From: Syntrophomonadaceae bacterium
GTDB lineage: Bacteria > Bacillota > Dethiobacteria > DTU022
Direction: 5' to 3'
Length of the DNA stretch: 42,518 bases
NCBI GenBank assembly: GCA_007130825.1
Contig: SLRT01000147.1
Location: 1-42,518 of the forward strand
Part shown: in pieces, positions 1 to 8,065 of the stretch
Layout: the number at the start of each line of letters is the position of its first letter
Position numbering within the stretch: position 1 is the stretch's first letter
Notes under the pieces: generated by a model
Told to the model about the DNA's origin: nothing
Seen by the model: the letters and a program-made list of their open reading frames with translations, nothing else
Database searches by the model: none
Translations under genes and position numbers: made by a program

Positions 1-81
1 GCTCAGGCATAAACGGCAGCGCACTGATAATTCGTTTGGCTTAAACTCCTGGCCACATGTGCTACAGTAGTTTTCTTTCAT
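1..81 (-). CDS. Partial small zinc-ribbon protein (5' part of gene; runs off window edge)
   Basis: A minus-strand ATG at 81 opens 27 codons that run off the left edge. The visible peptide begins MKENYCSTCGQEF and ends RCRLCLS, so it carries two CxxC pairs 15 residues apart, the pattern of a treble-clef or zinc-ribbon knuckle. A good Shine-Dalgarno (GGAGG) lies 9 nt before the ATG, which makes the start convincing. Only the N-terminus is visible, so the family and function cannot be given; it may be a short zinc-ribbon protein or the first domain of a larger one. Confidence 0.6.
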   Translation of the reverse strand, partial: MKENYCSTCGQEFKPNELSVRCRLCLS

Positions 82-389
82 CAGTTATAACCTCCAAGTA
101 AATTATACCACAGTACAAGAGTGGCCTGTCGTTTTTATTCCAATCACGATAAGTTTTTCTTGTTCTTCAGGCAGGTAAAAGGGATAATATGGCCCTTAAT
201 GTCGGAGGCAAAATCGGCATAGCCAGAAGCGGCACACATATCGCTGTGGCTGTCTTATTCGGTATCGGTTTGTTGCATAGAAACGACGTAGCCATAGGAC
301 TGGGGCACCGGATCATCTAGACCGATCAGCGGTAGGGGGGAACCATTTACAACCGCCATCTGTCTTAAGATAAAAGGAGGGTAAAACTG
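82..389. other. 308-bp gap with no intact gene
   Basis: Between the partial zinc-ribbon gene and the DUF4349 gene there is no intact coding region. The only coding-like signal is an interrupted minus-strand frame (144-359, listed separately). The right end holds the Shine-Dalgarno of the downstream gene (AAAGGAGGG, 8 nt before its ATG). No clear sigma-A promoter or terminator was found by eye. Confidence 0.5.
144..359 (-). pseudogene. Possible gene remnant with one in-frame TAA
   Basis: On the minus strand, an ATG at 359 opens a protein-like frame (starting MAVVNGSPLPLIGLDDPVPQ) of 34 codons to a TAA at 255-257. The same frame then continues with protein-like composition for 36 more codons to a TGA at 144-146. 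The second part has two Cys and ends KNKKNLS. No Shine-Dalgarno is evident before the ATG. The frame could be a decayed gene, a short real gene followed by chance, or chance throughout. TAA excludes recoding as Sec or Pyl. I do not recognise the family. Confidence 0.25.
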
Positions 390-1349
390 ATGCCCGGAAG
401 GAAATCGGCCCTGATCGCTTTAATGGTTGTATTAGTCGGCCTGACAGGATTACAGATAACATCCTGCGGAATCACAGCCGAACATGATTTAAGTGAACCC
501 CTTCAAGAACAGGTGGAAATGGCCCCTGATCAGCCGGTTGAGAACCATATCCATGAAGAACAGGCCAAGATTGAAGCTGAACGTGGTACAGTTGACCAGG
601 GAACAATTGATCAAAGAGTAGATGATCCCGCCCTCCGCCATGTGATCCGCAGAGGATCAATAGATCTGACAGTAAAAGATTCACGGACAATGGTGCAGGA
701 AATACGGGATATAGTAAAAGATTTCGAAGGAATTGTCAGCAATTCATACCTCTATGAAATCAGAGAGGGACAATACGGCGCAAGAATGACCCTGCGTATC
801 CCGGAAAAACATTTTGAAGCTGTTTTAGATCAACTTGAAACCTTAGGAAAAGTAACGAATATCCAAACTGAACTTGAAGACGTTACCATGCAATATGTTG
901 ATCTTGAGTCACGCCTGAACAACCAAAAAGCCCAGGAAGAAAGGCTGACAGAAATTTTAGAAATGGCTGAAACTGTAGAAGAAGTCCTGGAAGTGGAAAA
1001 AGAACTCTACCGGATCAGAGGCGAAATTGAATCAATGAGCGCCCGTTTAACCCGACTGGAAGATCAAATTACTTATTCAACAATTAATATTTCACTGCGG
1101 GAAGAAACTATCCCGACCGAAACTATTTCGCCTGCTGTATTTCAGAATTTGGGCAGCCGCATAGCCCAGGCCTTTATCGGCGGCACAAACTTTATTCTTA
1201 ATGCTGTTTCGGTACTGATCGTTGTCTTATCCGCTTTAATACCGGCCTTGATAATCATAGTTATAATCGGCGTTATAATTTTTCTCTTTATTCGCAGGCA
1301 CATAAAACACAAGGCGATAACCAAAAAATCAGGTCAAGAGCAAAACTAA
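390..1349 (+). CDS. DUF4349 domain-containing lipoprotein
   Basis: The 319-residue protein starts with a lipoprotein signal peptide: basic n-region (PGRKS), hydrophobic core, and lipobox ITSC with Cys at about residue 26. An acidic, probably disordered linker (to about residue 80) is followed by a DUF4349-type domain with beta strands flanking a long helical coiled-coil stretch (about residues 150-225, rich in E/K/L). A transmembrane helix (about 270-300) and a short basic tail end the protein. It is therefore predicted to be anchored at the membrane from both ends, with the coiled coil outside. The start is supported by AAAGGAGGG 8 nt upstream. DUF4349 has no established biochemical role that I know. 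Family assignment is from recognition of overall architecture. Confidence 0.8.
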   Translation: MPGRKSALIALMVVLVGLTGLQITSCGITAEHDLSEPLQEQVEMAPDQPVENHIHEEQAKIEAERGTVDQGTIDQRVDDPALRHVIRRGSIDLTVKDSRTMVQEIRDIVKDFEGIVSNSYLYEIREGQYGARMTLRIPEKHFEAVLDQLETLGKVTNIQTELEDVTMQYVDLESRLNNQKAQEERLTEILEMAETVEEVLEVEKELYRIRGEIESMSARLTRLEDQITYSTINISLREETIPTETISPAVFQNLGSRIAQAFIGGTNFILNAVSVLIVVLSALIPALIIIVIIGVIIFLFIRRHIKHKAITKKSGQEQN

Positions 1350-1410
1350 AGAGTAAGGATTAGCAATGTAAAAGGGGTGACTTTCTTTAAGGCCAGAGGT
1401 CTTCTTAACC

Positions 1411-1563
1411 TTACTTCAATTCATCTTCCAGGACGTCGCCTTGCAGGATATCTTTACGCTCAAATAAATCCGCGGCCTGACGCAAAAGATCGAGCAAATT
1501 TTTTCGCTTCTTCTCCGGCAGGTGTGAAAGATAAACAGCCAATAGAAGGTTGTCACTTTTAAT
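1411..1563 (-). CDS. Uncharacterised microprotein (50 aa), probable ATT start
   Basis: A minus-strand open frame from the stop at 1411 reads as a well-behaved small helical protein: it contains LLLAVYLSHLPEKKRKNLL and then LLRQAADLFERKDILQ, rich in Leu, Lys, Glu and Asp. No ATG, GTG or TTG lies in frame near its 5' end. A strong Shine-Dalgarno (GAGGAG) lies 9 nt before an ATT codon at 1563-1561; another ATT at 1569 is too close. An internal TTG would lose the conserved-looking start and has no ribosome-binding site. ATT initiation is rare but known from infC. The gene lies alone between two plus-strand genes. I do not recognise the family. A sequencing error at the start codon is the main alternative. 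Confidence 0.5.
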   Translation of the reverse strand: MKSDNLLLAVYLSHLPEKKRKNLLDLLRQAADLFERKDILQGDVLEDELK

Positions 1564-1784
1564 GGCAATTCTCTCCTCACAGATTTATATAAAACAAAAA
1601 CTTATTAACCGGGTTAAGGGAAGAATTGATTATTATATACCACTTACAGCCAAGGCGGTCAAGGCTGTCTTATCCTTCTTATTTCAGAACAAGATTTGCT
1701 GTGATAAAATATTTATAAAAACCCGGCTGAAGCAAAATTGACCGGCCTGGCCATACCGGAAAATTCGAGAAAGGCGTACCGCTC

Positions 1785-3323
1785 ATGAGTGAACAGATAA
1801 CCTTAAAAAATATCACAAACAAGCGCTATGCGTACCTGTTGCTTCCTCTTTTTTCGGGGGTCGCAATTATTGCCGCCTTTCCCCCTTTTGAACAGGGTTA
1901 CGTAACCTGGGCTGCTTTGCTCCCCCTGCTTTGGACCTGTTTACAGGTATCGCCGCTTCGCGCATTCTGGGCCGGATTTGTATTTGGCCTTCCTTTTAAC
2001 CTGTACGTAAATCTTTACCTGGCCAATGTCTTATACCCTTATCTATCTGATTTTCTGGCCACGATAGCAATGATCGGACTGATCCTTTACACCAGCCTTT
2101 TTTACGGGCTCTTTGCTCTGGCTGCCGGTTTAGCCAAGAGCCCGGGCAGGGGCTGGTTTACTGCTTTAGCTTTTCCCTCGCTTTGGCTGATCGTAGAATA
2201 TCTGCGTTCTATGAGTTTCCTGGGTTACAATGTCGGTTATCTCGGCTATACCCAGTGGAACTACCCCGTACTGCTCAATATTGCATCTGTTTACGGCTAC
2301 TGGGGGCTGCCTTTCTTAATCGTCTTTTTCCAAACTATTATCCTGCTTTTCTACCGCAAAGAATTACATGCAAAAAGTCTTTACGCTGTAACAGCTGTTT
2401 TTGCTGTTTTATTGGCTTTGGGCCTCGCTTTGCCTGCCTTGCAACCGGTGGACAAAGAAGAAAGCCCGCTGTGGGTGTCTTTAATCCAGGGCAACATTCA
2501 GCCGGAAGAGGTGATTGACAGGAACAGGAATGATAGCGTCGACCAATATCTCGATCTAACCCGCCAGGCCGTAGAATCAAAACCAGCTGTTGAACTGGTG
2601 GTTTGGCCCGAAACAGTAGCTAAACTAAATTTCAGAGATGAAATTAAACATCCTCCGCCCATTAGCCAGTTAGCTAAAGAGCATGAATTTGATTTGCTTT
2701 ATGGAGCGCGCGTTCAAAAAAACGGACATCTTTATAACTCGATTACTTTATTTTCCGAAGACCAGGAAACAATTCCTGTTTACAACAAGCACCGCCTGGT
2801 ACCGTTTGTAGAGTTTTTCCCTGCAGAGCAGCTTTTGAATCAAATCCTGCAACTGGATTTACTCCTGGGCAGTTATACTGCCGGAGACGAAATTACTATT
2901 TTCGAAACAAACGGCATCCCGGTGGCCGGAGTAGTCTGTTTTGAATCTTATTTTGGCGACCATATGCGCTTGTTTGCAAACAAAGGAAGTCGTCACCATT
3001 TTATTGTAACCAACGATGCCTGGTTTGGCGAGTCAATCGGCCTGGAACAGCATGCCCAGGCAGCAGCAATCAGGGCAGCGGAAACCGGTACCGGGGTCAC
3101 CCAGGTTGCTAACAGCGGCATAACTATATCCTTTGACTACAGGGGACGGGAGCTGTTCAGATCCGGGAAAAATGAACCGGCTATCTTTACCCTGCCCCTG
3201 GACCTGGTCCACAGAGAAACAATCTATAACCGTTTAGGCGATTACTTTCCAGCTTTCTGGAGCGTTTTTTTAATCATTACTGTCCCGGTTATACTGCATA
3301 ATACTAGCCGAGAAAGCCTTTAA
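1785..3323 (+). CDS. lnt: Apolipoprotein N-acyltransferase
   Basis: Lnt transfers an acyl chain from phospholipid to the free amino group of the lipid-modified Cys of lipoproteins. The 512-residue protein has an N-terminal multi-helix membrane part (about residues 15-215), a nitrilase-fold domain (about 230-480) and a C-terminal membrane helix. The catalytic triad is visible: Glu in VVWPETVAKL, Lys in YNKHRLVPFVEFFP, and Cys in GVVCFESYFGD. Length is normal for the family. The Shine-Dalgarno is moderate (GAAAGGCG, about 8 nt before the ATG). The last 20 bases overlap the 3' end of the convergent cofE-like gene. Lnt is typical of diderms and Actinobacteria and is not the usual enzyme of Bacillota. 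Confidence 0.93.
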   Translation: MSEQITLKNITNKRYAYLLLPLFSGVAIIAAFPPFEQGYVTWAALLPLLWTCLQVSPLRAFWAGFVFGLPFNLYVNLYLANVLYPYLSDFLATIAMIGLILYTSLFYGLFALAAGLAKSPGRGWFTALAFPSLWLIVEYLRSMSFLGYNVGYLGYTQWNYPVLLNIASVYGYWGLPFLIVFFQTIILLFYRKELHAKSLYAVTAVFAVLLALGLALPALQPVDKEESPLWVSLIQGNIQPEEVIDRNRNDSVDQYLDLTRQAVESKPAVELVVWPETVAKLNFRDEIKHPPPISQLAKEHEFDLLYGARVQKNGHLYNSITLFSEDQETIPVYNKHRLVPFVEFFPAEQLLNQILQLDLLLGSYTAGDEITIFETNGIPVAGVVCFESYFGDHMRLFANKGSRHHFIVTNDAWFGESIGLEQHAQAAAIRAAETGTGVTQVANSGITISFDYRGRELFRSGKNEPAIFTLPLDLVHRETIYNRLGDYFPAFWSVFLIITVPVILHNTSRESL

Positions 3324-4467
3324 TTACCACCACCGGAGTGCCGGCATCGGCTGAACCACTGACCAGGTCGGCCAGGCTGGCCACAACATCCTCCATCTGC
3401 CGGGGGGTTGTCCCTTCTCTTTCCATACAATTTTGTGACATTTCGCGTTTTGCGCTATCAGAAAGAAACGCTTCTATTTCTGCGGCTGTTTTATGTTCTT
3501 CGTGATAGCATTGATCAGCCAGGTACTTATATTTAAATCCTTCCCGGACACAGTTTAATCCTTCTGTAGCTGCAAAAGCGGCCCGCGGATCCGCAAGCTC
3601 ATAGATGCCACTGGTCGGGTCAAGATAGGCTCCGTCTCCAAAAATCATCACCTGCACATCCAGGCCAAACTCTTGTTTAACCTTGGATTGCAGCCGTTTA
3701 ACAACCTTGTCGCCCTCACGCGGAGCCAGCTTAAGCTTTTCACCGGAAGACATGTTGCTGCCAAGCAAGCCCCACTCCGAATAAGCCTCACCTTCAGTAC
3801 AAATTTGATCAAGGGTAATACAATTTTTAAAATGCCCGGTAATCGCTAGTTTTGTGCAGGCCCTGGTGTGAATATCAGCTGCAATTACTCCATCCGGATC
3901 ATAGTCAAGCACTTTTACCGGATTATTGGAAAGCAGGATATCAGATTGCGCTCCTTCTTCTTCAATTATATCCCGATAAAGGTTAATGTAGTCGACGCCG
4001 GTAACCGGATGCTCAAATTTGTATTCACCCAAATCTGCCAGGGTAATCGTCTCTTTCCCCAGACTTTCTACAAAATCCGAAGCTATGACCCGATTGCCAA
4101 CTTCATCTGCCGGATAAGAAAGCTGCACTATCACTTTTCCCCTGGGCACTGCCCGGGCCAAGCCCTTCAAAATCATAGAAAAGCGGTTGCGGCTGACTAT
4201 TGGAAAAACTACCGCCAACTTGCTTTCTGCGGAAAGTTTAAGCTTTTCTTTTATTTCCCGGGTAATATCATCAATCGTTATGTAATTGTTTTGGGCTCGG
4301 GCCACGACGGATTCGGTAATACAAACCACATCATTGTCCCCCAACAGCTCATCCCGGTTTAAGCAGGACAAGGCTTTAATTACTTCTTCCACAATATCCA
4401 TTCCCGGCAGTATAACACCCATTTTCAGACCAAAGGCTAAAGATCCCATGTACTCAGGTATTTTCAT
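3304..4467 (-). CDS. Coenzyme F420-0:L-glutamate ligase-like protein (CofE/FbiB family)
   Basis: The 387-residue protein resembles the CofE fold, which in methanogens and actinobacteria adds gamma-glutamates to F420-0. The visible signature includes DVVCITESVVARAQ near the N-terminus and GDGAYLDPTSGIYELADP around residue 275. The Shine-Dalgarno GGAGG lies 10 nt before the ATG. It follows mobA closely (29-bp gap) and is the last gene of the tat-mobA run. No other F420 gene is in the window, so the true substrate is open; distant homologues of this family occur in clostridia that are not known to make F420. The 3' end overlaps lnt by 20 bp, convergently. Confidence 0.75.
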   Translation of the reverse strand: MKIPEYMGSLAFGLKMGVILPGMDIVEEVIKALSCLNRDELLGDNDVVCITESVVARAQNNYITIDDITREIKEKLKLSAESKLAVVFPIVSRNRFSMILKGLARAVPRGKVIVQLSYPADEVGNRVIASDFVESLGKETITLADLGEYKFEHPVTGVDYINLYRDIIEEEGAQSDILLSNNPVKVLDYDPDGVIAADIHTRACTKLAITGHFKNCITLDQICTEGEAYSEWGLLGSNMSSGEKLKLAPREGDKVVKRLQSKVKQEFGLDVQVMIFGDGAYLDPTSGIYELADPRAAFAATEGLNCVREGFKYKYLADQCYHEEHKTAAEIEAFLSDSAKREMSQNCMEREGTTPRQMEDVVASLADLVSGSADAGTPVVVIKGFLG

Positions 4468-4496
4468 TTGTTCAAATCCTCCTTAATCAGCTGGAT

Positions 4497-5135
4497 TTAG
4501 CTGCTCTCCCTTCTGCCTGCCATGATCTGCAGGGCCCGTTCATAATCGTCCCAGGTATTGATGTTGATAAACGACTCCTGGTCAGGATCAAAATGCAGTA
4601 TCTCCGGCAAAAGGATATATCTTGTCTTTAAGTTTGCAAAAAAATCGGTAACCTTGTAACGACCCAAACTGACCTGCTTTTCGATTATATCAATACAAGA
4701 GCGCTTGTAAAAGGCATACAGCGGTTGGTAATAGGAGCCTATTCGGGGCACAACTGCATCAAAGTCAGCTGTGAATTGACCCATGTATCTAATCAGATCC
4801 AGGTTTAAAAAAGGCATGTCACAGGCTACCACAAACTGATAAGGCAGGGTTGAAGAACTAAGGCCGGCGTGAATGCCGCGCAGAGGACTTTTTTGCCCTT
4901 CTTTAAGCAGATCACCGGTTAACCGAACTGGCAAATCATCATATAGATCCGGCCGATCAGTAACTAAGGTAATTTCTGTAAATAACTCGCTGAGGCAGTT
5001 TACCACTACTTTAATAAGTGGCTGGCCATAAAAATCCAGCAGGGCTTTCGGTTGACCCAAACGCTTGCTGTCACCTCCGGCCAGAACCACCGCCCCATTA
5101 AACTCATAGTATTTGTCCTTTATTAAATCGGCCAA
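4497..5135 (-). CDS. mobA: Molybdenum cofactor guanylyltransferase
   Basis: MobA attaches GMP to molybdopterin to make the bis-MGD cofactor of DMSO-reductase-type enzymes. The 212-residue protein starts with the nucleotidyltransferase signature VVLAGGDSKRLGQPKALLDF (LAGG..S.R.G..K) and has CDMPFLN with the metal-binding Asp at about residue 107. The start is a TTG with GGGGTG about 5 nt upstream; the only in-frame alternative, a GTG within the signature region, is too far inside. It lies 31 bp after tatC. Coupling to Tat makes sense because many molybdoenzymes are folded with cofactor and exported by Tat. MobA-like (xanthine dehydrogenase cofactor) relatives such as MocA are an alternative. 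Confidence 0.85.
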   Translation of the reverse strand: MADLIKDKYYEFNGAVVLAGGDSKRLGQPKALLDFYGQPLIKVVVNCLSELFTEITLVTDRPDLYDDLPVRLTGDLLKEGQKSPLRGIHAGLSSSTLPYQFVVACDMPFLNLDLIRYMGQFTADFDAVVPRIGSYYQPLYAFYKRSCIDIIEKQVSLGRYKVTDFFANLKTRYILLPEILHFDPDQESFININTWDDYERALQIMAGRRESS

Positions 5136-5166
5136 ACTTACACCCCGCTATCCTTAGCAATCAGTT

Positions 5167-5898
5167 TCACTGGGAAAGTAGTTTTAAGCGTTTCCTTTCA
5201 CTGATTAAAACCATGATAATGCCCAGCTCATAAAGGACCAATAACGGCAAAATCATTACCAGCTGCGAAATAATATCGGGAGGAGTGATAACAGCCGAAA
5301 TTACCAGCATAATTAGAAGGGCTATTTTTCTGTGCCGCCGTAAAAAATGTGTGGTTAATAAGCCCAACTTACCCAGAGCCCAGGTAAGCAGGGGCAGTTG
5401 AAAAACCGCACCAAAAGCCAGATGAAATGAAATGAAAAAAATAATATACTCACTTATTGTGAAATGGGGATGCAGCTGGGCATCGGCAAACTGCAGGAAA
5501 AAACGCAGGGTAAATGGAAAGACCACATGATAGGCAAAAGCCGCTCCAATGCTGAAAAGAATAATGATTCCAAACAGGACGCTTACAAAAAATATTTTTT
5601 CATTCCGGGTCAGACCAGGGAAAATATAAGCAAGCAGTTCATAAATTAAGACCGGCATAGAGACAATCAAGCCGCTAAACAGGGCCAGCTTTAGATTGGC
5701 CATAAACGCTTCAGGGGGAGACAGGTAGATCAGTTTTAATTCATCAAGCGGTTGGGTTAAAATGCCGCGAATAAATTCAATGTTGGCAAAGCAGATACTT
5801 GCTGCGACAAGCAAAACGCCTGCTGAAATCATCAGGCGCAGGCGTAATTCTGAAAGATGTTCAAGGACGGGCATCGTGCCGTCTTTATTTTTACTCAC
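5167..5898 (-). CDS. tatC: Sec-independent protein translocase subunit TatC
   Basis: TatC is the membrane receptor that binds twin-arginine signal peptides. The 243-residue protein shows the N-terminal family motif VLEHLSELRLRL (residues 10-21), then about six hydrophobic segments, with GAVFQLPLL and SAVITPPDIISQL in the second half as in other TatC proteins. The start is a GTG with GGGAGG about 12 nt upstream. A further ATG at residue 9 has no ribosome-binding site. It sits downstream of two tatA genes and upstream of mobA, probably as one transcript. Confidence 0.94.
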   Translation of the reverse strand: MSKNKDGTMPVLEHLSELRLRLMISAGVLLVAASICFANIEFIRGILTQPLDELKLIYLSPPEAFMANLKLALFSGLIVSMPVLIYELLAYIFPGLTRNEKIFFVSVLFGIIILFSIGAAFAYHVVFPFTLRFFLQFADAQLHPHFTISEYIIFFISFHLAFGAVFQLPLLTWALGKLGLLTTHFLRRHRKIALLIMLVISAVITPPDIISQLVMILPLLVLYELGIIMVLISERKRLKLLSQ

Positions 5899-5987
5899 GT
5901 TAAATGAATACCTCCCGGCATTCCCTCAGCACCGCTTTAAAATCCCCCCTGTTTTAATAAACTCCGATCAATAAAAATACATTTATT

Positions 5988-6176
5988 TTACTTATCAGTT
6001 TCGGAGTTTGGGGTGGTTGATTCATCAGACGAAGTACTGCCTTTCAATCCTTCTTTCAGTTCAACAACACTTTTACCGATCGCCTTAGCTAACTCAGGCA
6101 GCTTGGTAGAACCAAATATCAAAAGGATTACAGCCAAAATGGCAATTATCTCTGTTGCTCCAATTCTTCCCAACAT
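5988..6176 (-). CDS. tatA: TatA/TatE family twin-arginine translocase subunit
   Basis: This 62-residue protein is a typical small Tat pore component: short periplasmic/extracellular N-terminus (MLGRIGATE), one membrane helix with the conserved LLIFGSTKLPELAKAIG hinge, an amphipathic helix and a hydrophilic tail. The ATG at 6176 is chosen over an upstream start because AAGGAGG lies 7 nt before it. It is followed after 89 bp by tatC and preceded by a second tatA paralogue. The hinge has Ser instead of the more common Pro (FGSTKLP versus FGPTKLP). Confidence 0.92.
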   Translation of the reverse strand: MLGRIGATEIIAILAVILLIFGSTKLPELAKAIGKSVVELKEGLKGSTSSDESTTPNSETDK

Positions 6177-6262
6177 AACAAATCCTCCTTGATAGAGAAT
6201 CAAGACATTTTATGTCTACCTGCATATTGTAACATATAATTACAAGCAAAAGAAGCTCATAA

Positions 6263-6454
6263 TTATCCGCTTTTATCAGTCTCGTTATCATCGAGGCTGA
6301 TGGAATCTTTCAATTCTCTTGTTGCCTTCCTGAATTCCTTTAAACCGTTACCAATTGAACGGCCCATTTCAGGCAGCTTTGTCGGTCCAAATATTATCAA
6401 GGCTACTGCGAGGACAAGCAATATTTCCCACAGGCCGATTCTGCCACCGATCAA
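6263..6454 (-). CDS. tatA: TatA/TatE family twin-arginine translocase subunit (second copy)
   Basis: The 63-residue protein has the single-helix TatA layout with the canonical hinge IIFGPTKLPEMGRSIG followed by an amphipathic helix (LKEFRKATRELKD) and an acidic tail. I take the TTG at 6454 as the start: GGAGG lies 8 nt before it, whereas the GTG at 6463 overlaps that ribosome-binding site. It is the first gene of the tatA-tatA-tatC-mobA run. Two unequal tatA copies with one tatC could serve different substrates or act as TatA and TatB-like partners; the sequence does not decide. Confidence 0.9.
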   Translation of the reverse strand: MIGGRIGLWEILLVLAVALIIFGPTKLPEMGRSIGNGLKEFRKATRELKDSISLDDNETDKSG

Positions 6455-6493
6455 CCCTCTCACCTCCAGTTGTAAAAACCATTTGCCTTAACT

Positions 6494-6516
6494 ATTATAA
6501 CTGATCTTAGTTATAA
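6494..6516 (-). promoter_or_regulatory. Probable -10 element with overlapping 22-bp dyad before tat operon
   Basis: On the minus strand a perfect TATAAT (6494-6499) lies about 40 nt before the first tatA start. It overlaps one arm of a perfect inverted repeat, TTATAACT / AGTTATAA (6495-6502 and 6509-6516, 6-nt spacer). No good -35 was found. A dyad that covers the -10 would be a natural repressor site, but no cognate regulator is evident. Confidence 0.4.
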
Positions 6517-6539
6517 ATGCGATATCCTACACATCAAAT

Positions 6540-7532
6540 TTACTTGCTTTCTTTTGAGGCAAGCTTGAAATAGACGAAAAAGGCCGGCGCTCCGAGGGTA
6601 ACCCACATACCGCCTAATGAATAACGGATAAACCCCAGCGGAGTTACTGCTGAAGGCAGTATGCCTCCCAGGCCGAGGATGAGACCAAACAGTACAGCTA
6701 AACCTAGCAGCGTTTTCAGCAGCTGAATCGGTAAAGGGCCCGAGACAACCGAACGGAGCTTTTCTTTTTCGATTATATAACCAAAAGAGGCCCCGGCCAG
6801 ATAACCGAGAAACTTCGGCGGATCGGTGCCCGGAAGGATAGCGACAAGCAGAACCGGCAAAGCAATGGAAAGGAACAGTAAAACAGGTGTAGAAAATTTA
6901 TCGAGCCATCCCTTTTCATAAAACCTGGCACTTAACCAGAGGAAAAAGAGCAAAAATGGAATGCCAAAAGCGAAACCACCGAGAACATCGCCCAAAAAAT
7001 GATGGCCCAGCACCAGGCGCGATAAAGAGACCATGAATACGGCCACAAAAGTCCATATCCAGAAACCACTGCTTTTAATCCGTACCGCCAGGTAACACCA
7101 AACGGTAACTGCCGTCAGTGCATGCCCGCTGGGAAAAGCATAACTTCCGTGCGGGTATTCAACCGCTTCAAGCTGCGGACGTTCAAGTAATGTAATATCT
7201 TTAATTAAACTGCTGTAAGTGCCGGAGCTCAACAACATAAAAACACCCCAAAATCCCAAAGACTTACTGATACACCACACTAAAATGCTGAAAAAGATCA
7301 TGTAAAATTCATCGTCACCAAGGAAAGTAAACCCTCTGAATAACAATTCAACGCCGGGAATGGTGCGCCACTGCTGAAGCGCAACAATAAAATCCAAACT
7401 TCGGGTAAAAGGCCAGGCAAAAATCAGTACAGCAGCAGACAATACCGTCACTGCTAACAAAAACAAAAGCCAGAATGATTCACGTTTTGGGTCGTCAGAA
7501 AAATAGGGCTTGCTTACAGGGGGGAAATTCAT
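6540..7532 (-). CDS. PAP2-family membrane phosphatase
   Basis: The 330-residue protein is a type-2 phosphatidic acid phosphatase-like membrane enzyme, the family that dephosphorylates lipid phosphates such as undecaprenyl diphosphate or phosphatidic acid. The three catalytic motifs are visible: KDITLLERP (about residues 111-119), PSGH (about 133-136) and SRLVLGHHFLGD (about 170-181). The rest is hydrophobic with roughly eight or more membrane segments, and the C-terminal half (after about 210) extends beyond the minimal PAP2 core. GGAGG lies 9 nt before the ATG. The true lipid substrate is not evident. Confidence 0.88.
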   Translation of the reverse strand: MNFPPVSKPYFSDDPKRESFWLLFLLAVTVLSAAVLIFAWPFTRSLDFIVALQQWRTIPGVELLFRGFTFLGDDEFYMIFFSILVWCISKSLGFWGVFMLLSSGTYSSLIKDITLLERPQLEAVEYPHGSYAFPSGHALTAVTVWCYLAVRIKSSGFWIWTFVAVFMVSLSRLVLGHHFLGDVLGGFAFGIPFLLFFLWLSARFYEKGWLDKFSTPVLLFLSIALPVLLVAILPGTDPPKFLGYLAGASFGYIIEKEKLRSVVSGPLPIQLLKTLLGLAVLFGLILGLGGILPSAVTPLGFIRYSLGGMWVTLGAPAFFVYFKLASKESK

Positions 7533-7564
7533 GGCTTGAATCCTCCTAAGAAATGATTTTTTTG

Positions 7565-7810
7565 TCAGCTGTCACTTGTTCCTGAATCAATATCACTTAA
7601 AAGCTTTTTCCCCTCTTCCAGGAAAGTTTTGGGAACCAGAACCTGGACTTCTACGGCCTGTCCGCCGATAACGCGCATTGCTCCGGCATACGGACTACTG
7701 TCTGCTTTTCTGGCCGGAACCCCCTTTTCCTGCAGGAATCCGCAAATTATATCTGCTTCCAGATCATTGTCAGCCTCAACCAGGACTATCCAGTTATTAT
7801 CCACGGTCAA
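7565..7810 (-). CDS. DUF2007 domain-containing protein
   Basis: This 81-residue protein matches the DUF2007 (putative signal-transducing) fold: WIVLVEADNDLEADIICGFL near the N-terminus, a central AMRVIGGQAVEVQVLVP strand pattern and a C-terminal helix (FLEEGKKLL). Members resemble small ferredoxin-like domains of unknown role. The start is a TTG with AGGGGTGA about 6 nt upstream. It lies 32 bp before the PAP2 gene and is probably cotranscribed with it. Confidence 0.8.
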   Translation of the reverse strand: MTVDNNWIVLVEADNDLEADIICGFLQEKGVPARKADSSPYAGAMRVIGGQAVEVQVLVPKTFLEEGKKLLSDIDSGTSDS

Positions 7811-7997
7811 ACGCTATCACCCCTGCGATATCCAGCCTTTTATAATAAGTTTTCCCTTTTAAGATTATTCTTCTTTCTCATACTATATTCCTGCCCATCC
7901 GGGCTAAAAAACAGCGCTGATCAGAGCACAACTGAGAAGGTTATTGTGAGCAACCAGTCTGATAATAAGCCCGGTTAAACAATGTGACAGATCAAAT

Positions 7998-8026
7998 TTG
8001 ACGGAGAACATAAAGCCAATTATGAT
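7998..8026 (+). promoter_or_regulatory. Probable sigma-A promoter for queG
   Basis: TTGACG (7998-8003) and TATGAT (8021-8026) are separated by 17 nt; each matches the consensus hexamer at five of six positions. The queG start follows 40 nt later, with AAGGAGG in between. Confidence 0.6.
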
Positions 8027-8065
8027 TAAATAAACCGGCCTGATGTAAAAGGAGGTTCACTTCAT

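Noticed and set aside
188-322. Plus-strand frame MALNVGGKIGIARSG... in the first gap
   Set aside because: Weak ribosome-binding site, and the opposite strand has a more protein-like frame; kept neither as a confident gene.
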